Shown here: positions 7,653-14,298 of the stretch, one piece after another
How positions within the stretch are numbered: the first letter of the stretch is position 1
Layout of the letters: each line of letters starts with the position of its first letter
Virus record (IMG/VR): IMGVR_UViG_3300029448_000500
Span: 1 to 22,005 of that record
Origin: a virus
Reading direction: 5' to 3' (one strand)
Length of the DNA: 22,005 nt
Made by a program: the position numbers and the translations under genes
Notes under the pieces: model-generated
The model's input: the letters and a program-made list of their open reading frames with translations, nothing else
Databases searched by the model: none
Told to the model about the DNA's origin: nothing

Positions 7653-10600
7653 ATGTTAGAAGCTACACAAAAACGTACTTATAATTACTTAAACGAAGAA
7701 GATAAAGTCAAAGAAAATATCATAGAAAATGATGACTTTATTGAGGATGCTCGTGGGTTTTTACAGAAACGTGAAGGCTATACAGATGAAGATTTAGCCA
7801 CTAAAGAAGATATATATGATGCATATATGGAACATTTTCGTTATCAAAACGTTAATGAAGTTACTGCTATACGTGACTTAGAATATGCACAAAATGCTAA
7901 TCAAGAAGAGAAAGAACAGTTTGCTAGATTAATAGACTTGTTTGAGACACAGAAGAGTGAAGGCTTTTTCAATGCAGCAGGTGACTATATACAAGGTATA
8001 GCATCTGCACCATCTACATATGCAGGAATAGCAACAGGGGGTGCAGGTAAACTTGCGGCTCTTGGTGGTGTTAATTTAGCAAAAATAGGTATTAAGAAAC
8101 TACTAGGCGAAGGCATAAAGAAAAGTGCTATTAGAGCAGGTTTGACAGAAGGTGCTATTGGAACAGGTCAGGGTCTTGCACAAGAAATGACCAAAGAAGA
8201 AACAGGCTATCAAGATGATATTAGTTATGGTAATGTAGCATTAACAGGTGGTATATCAGGTATCACAGGTGGTGTTATCGGAGGTGGAGCAGGCATACTT
8301 CAAACAAGACAAGCACTTAAAGCTGCTGAAAAATTAGATGTAGCTCAAACAGCACAGAAAACTTTATCTAAAAAGGCTAATGCAAAGGCAAAAGCAACCC
8401 TACAAAAAAATAAAAATTCAAACGCACAAAAGTATATTAGTAAAAATTTAAATGCTCTTGACCCTGAAAAGGTAGACTTAGGAATAGGAATTGCAAGAGA
8501 AATTGCTGATGCCAAAGAATTAGGAACTCTCACAGGTAAACTTCCTACCGAATTATATGAAAACATTTCAGCTGCGGCATTAGATTTGGCGGCTAAAGGT
8601 AAGTTAAAAATAAATAAAGGTGATAGGATTACTACAGTTCTTCAAAGAGCTATAGCTGATGGTGATTTAAAAGTACCTGAAATAACAAAAATATTAAAAG
8701 AATATAACTTAACTGCTGATAAATTTTCTTTACTATATAAAGCTGAATTGTCTGAAGCTGGTAAAACTATGCAGGTTCAAAGTAACCTAGTGCAGACTAT
8801 GCAAGCTAGTTTGAAGGAGTTAGAAAATGCTGGTGTATCTACTGTAGGTGCTCGTGAAGCAAAAGAGATAGCAGAAAATGCAAACAAAGGAACATTCTTT
8901 AAAGACTTAGATAGATTAAGATTAGGTGCTATGACATCTCAGCCTGCTACTACAATGCGTAATAATATAAACGCAGGTCTTAGAGTAGCAGTGGATATGG
9001 GTGTAAGAGTAGCTGACAATATTTTAAATCTTAGAAATCCATTTGATAGTGTTTTTGATGTTGCTAAATATATGTTTAATCCATCAGAAGCAAATGTTAC
9101 TAGACAATTACTAGAAGGTAACATGCCTGACACAGCACGTAAGTTATTTAGAGATGCGGCAGATTTAGCATCTACTACAGGTGGAGAATCTAAACTAGCT
9201 CAATTAGGAACTAAATTAAACTACTTTAACACTATGTCTGATAACTTTTTTAAACAGGCTATGTTAACAGCTTCTTTGCGAAGAAGAATAAAAGATGCAA
9301 ATATTAAAGGGTTAGGTAATGATTTAGATGAAATAATTGCCACAGGTAAATTTAATCAAATACCTGACGATATAATGAATAAATCTATAAAAGATTCTTT
9401 GGAGTTTGTGTATCAATCGTCATTTGAAGGTGCTGACAAAGGACTTATAGCTAGAAAGACTAGGGGATTTTTAAAAGCTCATAGAGATATGCCCTTTGTT
9501 ATATCTTCTTTTATGCCCTTTCCTAGATTCGTAGCAAACCAACTAAAATTTTTATATGACCATGCTCCTGTCATAGGATATATTGGTTTAGAAAATATAG
9601 GTAAAAAGGCAGGGTATAAAAAGGCTACTTTAGCAGGTTTTGCTGACAGTAAATTAGTGAAAGAAAAAGCAGCTAAACAAATAGCAGGTGCTTCTATGTT
9701 TGCCACTGCTTTAGCTTGGAGAAATCAACAAGGTGATGGGGTAACATGGAGTGAGTTTAAGGATGATAAAGGTGACATAATTGATGGTAAGGCTTTGTAT
9801 GGTCCTTTTGCACCATTTATGTTAGCCGCAGATATATACTACAGATGGAGCAAATCAAATGTAGGTGGTGAAACAGATATAGGGGAGATTGCACCGTCAC
9901 GTGAAAACTATGTACGTGAAACATTACAGGCTTTAGCAGGGTCACAGTTTAGAACTGGATACGGTCTTTATGCCATAGATAAGATGATTGATGATTTATC
10001 AGGAGAAGGAGATTTTATAGGCTCTAAAGGAGAAAAGATATTAGGTGAATTTGTAGGTAATGTTGTTAATACATTTACTATACCACTATCTCCGTTTAAG
10101 GATATATATAGTCAATTTGATAAAGAATCAAGATTTGTTCCTGAAACTAGGATGTCAGGAGAAGTTAATTTTCTAGACATAGTTATGAAAAGGGGTTTTC
10201 GTGCTCTACCTGATATAGGTCCTGAATATGATATGCCTTTAGCAGACCCAACTAAAACAGGCAGAGTAATTGCTATTAACCCACTAGAAAAACAAATGTT
10301 TGGTTTTACTAGAAGACCTAAGAAGAACACTCTACAAGCAGAAATGGGCACATTAAATCTTCAATACTATAATATATACAAAAGAGATAGTAATGACTTA
10401 ATTGATTTGTACACAAGACATAATTTAAGTGAAGGTGGTGCAGAAACTAATCTAAGTGAAAGAATGAAAACAGTTATTGAGTCTAAGGAATATAAGAGAA
10501 GAACTACCCTTCAAGAAAAAAGAGATTACTTGTTATCTAAGGCTAAAGAAGTAACAGCTTTAGCAAAAGATAAAGCAAAAACAGAGTTAGAAGAAGAAAG

Positions 10601-10853
10601 TAAGGGAACAGGCAAATTAAGTGTTGTAAAACAGCAGATTTGGGGTAAGATACCTGAAAGTGATAGAAAAACATTAGACACAATATATAAGAGATTAATG
10701 AGAGAAGACAAACTAGCTTTTGCCGATGAAGGTTCACAAGAGATAAAAGATATAAGGTCTAACTTGAATAGAATGATATTAAGACCAAATGGAGAAGTTA
10801 TGCCTTTATATCAATGGGCATTAGAAGTTCATAGTAGGAGACTTACAGACTGA
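7653..10853 (+). CDS. Giant internal/ejection virion protein, 1066 aa
   Basis: The N-terminal about 100 residues are acidic and helical (NYLNEEDKVKENII, 'YTDEDLATKEDIYDAYMEHF'). Residues about 103-230 form a long Gly/Ala-rich, mostly apolar region with repeated small-residue zippers (GGAGKLAALGG, 'GGISGITGGVIGGGAGIL'). That pattern is typical of proteins which phages pack inside the head and insert in the host envelope. The centre is helical. Around 612-627 there is a 'MPFVISSFMPFPRFVANQ' segment that resembles domains of large phage polyvalent proteins (LPD38-type), though I hold this loosely. The C-terminal 150 residues are charged coils. The length is close to T7 gp16, but I do not see a lytic transglycosylase motif. 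The TGA at 10851-10853 overlaps the next ATG by one base. Confidence 0.65.
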   Translation: MLEATQKRTYNYLNEEDKVKENIIENDDFIEDARGFLQKREGYTDEDLATKEDIYDAYMEHFRYQNVNEVTAIRDLEYAQNANQEEKEQFARLIDLFETQKSEGFFNAAGDYIQGIASAPSTYAGIATGGAGKLAALGGVNLAKIGIKKLLGEGIKKSAIRAGLTEGAIGTGQGLAQEMTKEETGYQDDISYGNVALTGGISGITGGVIGGGAGILQTRQALKAAEKLDVAQTAQKTLSKKANAKAKATLQKNKNSNAQKYISKNLNALDPEKVDLGIGIAREIADAKELGTLTGKLPTELYENISAAALDLAAKGKLKINKGDRITTVLQRAIADGDLKVPEITKILKEYNLTADKFSLLYKAELSEAGKTMQVQSNLVQTMQASLKELENAGVSTVGAREAKEIAENANKGTFFKDLDRLRLGAMTSQPATTMRNNINAGLRVAVDMGVRVADNILNLRNPFDSVFDVAKYMFNPSEANVTRQLLEGNMPDTARKLFRDAADLASTTGGESKLAQLGTKLNYFNTMSDNFFKQAMLTASLRRRIKDANIKGLGNDLDEIIATGKFNQIPDDIMNKSIKDSLEFVYQSSFEGADKGLIARKTRGFLKAHRDMPFVISSFMPFPRFVANQLKFLYDHAPVIGYIGLENIGKKAGYKKATLAGFADSKLVKEKAAKQIAGASMFATALAWRNQQGDGVTWSEFKDDKGDIIDGKALYGPFAPFMLAADIYYRWSKSNVGGETDIGEIAPSRENYVRETLQALAGSQFRTGYGLYAIDKMIDDLSGEGDFIGSKGEKILGEFVGNVVNTFTIPLSPFKDIYSQFDKESRFVPETRMSGEVNFLDIVMKRGFRALPDIGPEYDMPLADPTKTGRVIAINPLEKQMFGFTRRPKKNTLQAEMGTLNLQYYNIYKRDSNDLIDLYTRHNLSEGGAETNLSERMKTVIESKEYKRRTTLQEKRDYLLSKAKEVTALAKDKAKTELEEESKGTGKLSVVKQQIWGKIPESDRKTLDTIYKRLMREDKLAFADEGSQEIKDIRSNLNRMILRPNGEVMPLYQWALEVHSRRLTD

Positions 10854-12787
10854 TGCGTGGATTTGAATTAGGAACTGAAACAGATAGAATGTTTGCTGAT
10901 GCTGAACAGAAACGTGCAGAACGTGATGTAGGCAAGACAGAGTTCCAACAAGTTGTTGATGCAAGTGGAACAAAGCCAATGACTGCTGAAGAGTTGGCAT
11001 ACACAGGTGCATCCATAGCACCCATCACAGGTGATATCATTGCATATAAAGAAGCACCTGAAGATTTTGAACGTGCCTATGAATTACTTAAAAAGGGTTA
11101 CAAAGAAAAAGACATTGTTAATCTAGGATTAGGTACTGCTTTTGCAGGATTAGTTGCACTAGGATTAGTTCCGGGCATTGGATTTATAGGTAGAATGGGT
11201 AAAAGTGCCGCAAAAGATAGTATAAAAAAAGCTATACAAGAAGGCAATTTGTCTGAAGCTGCAGATACTATGGTCAAGACAAGTAAAACATTTCAAGATA
11301 AGGCACTTGTAAATAAACAATCAGAAGCACAGCTTAAAAGATTAGCTGAAGCGAGAGAAGAGTTTAAAAATTTAAGTGCTAAAGAAAGAAAGAAAAAGTT
11401 TAAAAGACTCAATAGACCTGATGATATTACAGTGTATCACGGTTCTAAGGGTATGCAAGATAAGTTAGCTTCTTACAAAGACTATCCAAAAGGAACAGCT
11501 ACTGTAGACTCAACTAGAAAAGATATGTTAGTTAAAGAAGGCTTTCAACCCTACACTAATGTTGAGGAAGGTATAGCAAAAGATAGGGGTACATTTAAAG
11601 AAGCTAGAGGATTAACAGCAGGAGATGGATACCACGCAGAAATACGTGACTCTAAATTATTATCTACGTCACGTGACCCTAACGTTTCTATGTCTCCATC
11701 TTTTACTAATCCTGACAGTATAGTTGATGCTGATAATAATATTATTTCTGGACCAATCATAGAAAATTTAATTCACGCAGAAATACCATATGACAAAATG
11801 AAAAATATGAAACCTGATGACTATATGGATTTGACTAATAGTTTAGCTAAAAATAATGAGATTAGAAAAGTATTGACAGAAAAGTATTTTAGCAAAACAA
11901 ATAAAAATGAATTTGGTGCTACTATGTTACCTAAGTCAGGTCATGTCGAAGCTGAATTAGCTGTAGCATTTCCTGAATACTTTAAACCCAAATCTATATC
12001 AGACTTAAATCCTAAAGATGTTGACCGTAGTATAAGCTATGTTTACAATAAAAGGGGTGAGCTAAAAAGTCCTGCTGAAATGTTTGAAGGTAAAGATATA
12101 GGCAAATTAGATACTCCTGAAAAGATTAAAGCAGCTAAAATAGCATTTGAAAAAGCTGATACTTTTTTTGAAAGGATTGGTTCAGGAAAAGGTAGTGACC
12201 TAGAAAAAGCAATCTTTCCTACACAAAATAAAATATCTAAAGAAGAAGCAGTAATCAGTAGAAACAAAGCCTATACTAATATTAAAGATACATTGTCTAG
12301 CATGGCTGAATTAGCTAAATATACTAGTGAGTTTGGTGCTAGGGGTTCGTATGATAAATTTTTACAGAAGATGGGAACTTATGCATATGAATTTGACAAA
12401 CTAGCAGACAAGTTTCCTGAAGGCTCAGAAAAATACACTAATCTAAAAGTGCTGTCTACTTTAGCAGATTTTGGATTTTATAGTGGTCCTCTAGGAATGT
12501 CAAATATGCGTAAAGGATTTAGTGCTAAAAAAGCCTTGAACAATGTGTCTGATAAAATAAAGAAAAAAGAAATAGGTACAGGTTTAACTGCCAATAAACA
12601 AATAAAAGAATTTTTAACACAAGACCAAAATCTTATGTCACCTAAATCAACAAAAGGTATGACTAGTTTAAATAAAACATACAAAGAACTAAAACCACGA
12701 GAAGCGAAAGAGATGATATTAGAATTAACTAATCGCTTCAATCGTGGTGGTTTAGTCGAACAAAAAGGTTTAATGACACGTAACTAA
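10853..12787 (+). CDS. Virion-cluster protein with putative ADP-ribosyltransferase (ART) domain
   Basis: The protein has 644 aa. Residues about 88-115 are apolar and Gly-rich (VNLGLGTAFAGLVALGLVPG), as in its neighbour, and could be a membrane-inserting segment. A basic helical linker follows (KERKKKFKRL). Residues about 190-385 contain three motifs in ART order: DITVYHGSKG (Tyr195-His196-Gly197), LLSTSRDP (Ser271-Thr272-Ser273) and HVEAELAV (Glu366-x-Glu368). In ART enzymes these positions bind NAD, stabilise the site and catalyse transfer. Phages such as T4 inject packaged ARTs (Alt), and ART domains are frequent in ejected polyvalent proteins. The glycine spacing and secondary structure cannot be checked here, so the call is moderate. 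The C-terminus ends in 'RFNRGGLVEQKGLMTRN'. Its stop overlaps the converging minus-strand gene. Confidence 0.5.
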   Translation: MRGFELGTETDRMFADAEQKRAERDVGKTEFQQVVDASGTKPMTAEELAYTGASIAPITGDIIAYKEAPEDFERAYELLKKGYKEKDIVNLGLGTAFAGLVALGLVPGIGFIGRMGKSAAKDSIKKAIQEGNLSEAADTMVKTSKTFQDKALVNKQSEAQLKRLAEAREEFKNLSAKERKKKFKRLNRPDDITVYHGSKGMQDKLASYKDYPKGTATVDSTRKDMLVKEGFQPYTNVEEGIAKDRGTFKEARGLTAGDGYHAEIRDSKLLSTSRDPNVSMSPSFTNPDSIVDADNNIISGPIIENLIHAEIPYDKMKNMKPDDYMDLTNSLAKNNEIRKVLTEKYFSKTNKNEFGATMLPKSGHVEAELAVAFPEYFKPKSISDLNPKDVDRSISYVYNKRGELKSPAEMFEGKDIGKLDTPEKIKAAKIAFEKADTFFERIGSGKGSDLEKAIFPTQNKISKEEAVISRNKAYTNIKDTLSSMAELAKYTSEFGARGSYDKFLQKMGTYAYEFDKLADKFPEGSEKYTNLKVLSTLADFGFYSGPLGMSNMRKGFSAKKALNNVSDKIKKKEIGTGLTANKQIKEFLTQDQNLMSPKSTKGMTSLNKTYKELKPREAKEMILELTNRFNRGGLVEQKGLMTRN

Positions 12788-13143
12788 CGATTATCGCCTG
12801 ACCCATGTAATGTTCCACGTTCTTTCCTACTATGTAACTTCTTCAAGTTTTCTTTCAGAATATCATTCAATGGCACACCAACTTCCTTTGCCATCATAGC
12901 ACAATACCAAATTACGTCACCTATCTCTGATGCTATAGCAATCTTCTTCATTTCAAAGCCTTCCACATCTTCCCCATCACGTATAAGTTTCTTTACTTTG
13001 CCTGCTACTTCCCCTGCTTCACTTGTCATACCTAATGCTAGGTATTCCAATGCTTTTTCTTTAGGGAAGATAGCAGTTTGACCTGCCAAGTCTTCGTATT
13101 TGTCAGGGGTTAATAATTCATTTATAAATAACTTATCCTTCAT
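12784..13143 (-). CDS. MazG-like nucleotide pyrophosphohydrolase
   Basis: The protein has 119 aa and an all-alpha NTP pyrophosphohydrolase core. The metal-binding signature ExxE(27 residues)ExxD is complete: Glu42-AG-Glu45 in MTSEAGEVAG, and Glu73-IG-Asp76 in SEIGDVIWYC. Family members hydrolyse (d)NTPs to monophosphates and pyrophosphate. In marine phages they are thought to recycle host nucleotides, or to affect ppGpp, during infection. The ATG at 13143 is chosen because GAGGAAGTAC precedes it. The ATG at 13173 would add ten residues but has only a weak AAAGG upstream and a 41-bp overlap with the preceding gene. It is the last gene of the minus-strand arm and meets the plus-strand arm stop to stop. 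Confidence 0.85.
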   Translation of the reverse strand: MKDKLFINELLTPDKYEDLAGQTAIFPKEKALEYLALGMTSEAGEVAGKVKKLIRDGEDVEGFEMKKIAIASEIGDVIWYCAMMAKEVGVPLNDILKENLKKLHSRKERGTLHGSGDNR

Positions 13144-13381
13144 GTACTTCCTCGCTTCTTCTTCTAGCTTCATCCCTTTGTACCTTTTCTAACTGATTAA
13201 AATACGCAGTGTTGTAACCACGTTGCCATTCCTTTCTTTCTAGGTCGTTTGATTTCTTAGATGGTGACGCAAGTATTACTCTTGCATTACCTACCTTACG
13301 TGTGTAAGGTTTACTATTAAAAGATGCATAACCTCTATCAAACATGTGTTTAATAATATGTTGAGGTCTCTTATTCTTCAT
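13133..13381 (-). CDS. Small basic protein of unknown function
   Basis: The protein has 82 aa and is very rich in Lys, Arg and aromatic residues (MKNKRPQHIIKHMFDRGYAS, 'ERKEWQRGYNTAYFNQLEKV'), ending in RRRSEEVHEG. It is soluble, probably helical at its C-terminus, and possibly nucleic-acid binding because of its charge; no family is recognised. The start at 13381 is preferred over the upstream ATG at 13411, because GAGGAG stands 7 bases before it and because this reduces the overlap with the T5orf172 gene from 41 to 11 bases. The same 11-base overlap joins it to the MazG gene, so the three are probably translated in relay. Confidence 0.6.
   Translation of the reverse strand: MKNKRPQHIIKHMFDRGYASFNSKPYTRKVGNARVILASPSKKSNDLERKEWQRGYNTAYFNQLEKVQRDEARRRSEEVHEG
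13147..13153 (-). promoter_or_regulatory. Ribosome binding site deciding the MazG start
   Basis: GAGGAAG lies 3 to 9 bases before the ATG at 13143, with GAGG at 13150-13153 at a normal 6-base spacing. It sits inside the last codons (Glu-Glu-Val) of the preceding gene. It supports the 13143 start over the one at 13173. Confidence 0.65.
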
Positions 13382-13886
13382 ACTTCTTCTCCTCTTTATT
13401 GAATATTGCATTTAAATCTTCTAAGTCTTCAACGTAAAACCATTCTCCTTTTTTATTGTATTTCTTTTTAACTAATAATTTATGGATACTTCTTTCAGCT
13501 ACGTGACGATTAGCTACTTTATAAAACATAACTAACTCGTAGTTTCTAAAAGGTGAGCCTGTTTGATATGCATTTAATCTGTCTTCAGCATTAACTGCCT
13601 TACCAATCTTATACCAATTAATCCAAGCTGTATTTGCTATGGCATATATTTCTCCTTCTTTTGTCTGCTCTATCTTTTGATGTGACCATGCATCATCAAG
13701 AGACTTGTATCTGCCCGGCTTATGCAAAGGATTAGACTTGGGTATGTATTTACCATTAACAAACATTCTAGTTGTATTCTTACGTACATAAGAAGCTAAC
13801 CTTTCTCGTCTGCCTGATGGTCTTACATACCATAGTTCTCCATCCTCGAATGTAGCAGGTGTTCTTAAACTATCTGTTAAGTCCAT
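13371..13886 (-). CDS. T5orf172 / GIY-YIG-superfamily domain protein
   Basis: The protein has 171 aa. The C-terminal half (about 77-155) fits the T5orf172/MUG113 type of GIY-YIG-like fold: GEIYAIANTAW (first strand, Tyr81), WYKIGKA (92-98), an Arg in EDRLNAYQTGSP (Arg103), AERSIHKLL (Glu131) and GEWFYVEDL (Trp149-Phe150). In true GIY-YIG nucleases the Tyr, Arg and Glu are catalytic, but activity of this phage branch is mostly untested. The N-terminal half holds 'MFVNGKYIPKSNPLHKPGRY' and a basic RPSGRRERL, possibly a DNA-contacting arm. The start at 13886 has a clear ribosome binding site (AGGAGATATA before ATG). It could be a DNA-processing nuclease or a relic of a homing endonuclease. Confidence 0.75.
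   Translation of the reverse strand: MDLTDSLRTPATFEDGELWYVRPSGRRERLASYVRKNTTRMFVNGKYIPKSNPLHKPGRYKSLDDAWSHQKIEQTKEGEIYAIANTAWINWYKIGKAVNAEDRLNAYQTGSPFRNYELVMFYKVANRHVAERSIHKLLVKKKYNKKGEWFYVEDLEDLNAIFNKEEKKYEE
13389..13394 (-). promoter_or_regulatory. Ribosome binding site deciding the 82-aa gene start
   Basis: GAGGAG lies 7 bases before the ATG at 13381, within the Glu-rich last codons of the T5orf172 gene. It supports the 13381 start and not 13411. Confidence 0.65.
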
Positions 13887-13894
13887 TATATCTC

Positions 13895-14140
13895 CTATTT
13901 ACTTTTAATTTCTTTAGGCTTTTCTTCCTGCTGTGCAGGTCTCTCAAAGAATCTAACTAGATTATTTAGTTTACCGTTCTCATGTTCTAGTAAAGATAAC
14001 TCTTTTTCTATAGTTTCTACAATAGAAGGATGGTCTCCTATACCTACAGGATTAGTCATCATGGCTTCTATATTAGCTATATGACCATTTATCTGTCCTG
14101 ATATCTTACTCTTTAGTGCTTGTAATATCATTTCTCTCAT
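13895..14140 (-). CDS. Small helical protein of unknown function
   Basis: This 81-aa protein is predicted mostly helical (REMILQALKSKISGQINGHI, then 'SIVETIEKELSLLEHENGKL'), with a coiled-coil-like second half and a Lys/Glu-rich tail (QQEEKPKEIKSK). There is no membrane segment or cysteine motif. The start has a good ribosome binding site (AGGAGTATAAA). Its ATG overlaps the stop of the upstream 53-aa membrane ORF (ATGA at 14137-14140), so the two are coupled. It may be an oligomerising accessory factor, but no function can be assigned. Confidence 0.6.
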   Translation of the reverse strand: MREMILQALKSKISGQINGHIANIEAMMTNPVGIGDHPSIVETIEKELSLLEHENGKLNNLVRFFERPAQQEEKPKEIKSK

Positions 14141-14298
14141 TTTATACTCCTTTTTGGTTTTGGTTTTAAATGTAAAAACTCTCGTATGTGTAACTTTCTA
14201 CCACGAAAGAAAACTATTAAGTTTATTGTCGTATTAATAGAGATGGCAATAAGTAACCACCACTGCCACCATAATATTTCATTTGTTGATTCTAACAT
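14137..14298 (-). CDS. 53-aa single-pass membrane protein (short ORF)
   Basis: This short ORF fills the gap between the reductase and the 81-aa gene. Its ATG overlaps the reductase stop (TAATG at 14296-14300) and its TGA overlaps the next ATG (ATGA), so it is coupled on both sides, which is strong evidence that it is real. The protein starts MLESTNEILWWQWW. It has one membrane span at about 14-31 (WLLIAISINTTINLIVFF) and ends in a basic tail (RGRKLHIREFLHLKPKPKR), so the C-terminus should stay in the cytoplasm. The WWQWW patch would lie at the outer membrane-water interface. Possible roles are lysis-related (holin or spanin-like) or membrane anchoring, all inference. Confidence 0.65.
   Translation of the reverse strand: MLESTNEILWWQWWLLIAISINTTINLIVFFRGRKLHIREFLHLKPKPKRSIK

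Noticed and set aside
10821-11040. Two minus-strand ORFs at the junction of the 1066- and 644-aa genes
   Set aside because: Both are in the shadow of overlapping coupled plus-strand genes and resemble no protein.
13133-13411. Longer 92-aa version of the small basic protein (start at 13411)
   Set aside because: It has no ribosome site and would overlap the upstream gene by 41 bases; 13381 has GAGGAG at the right distance.
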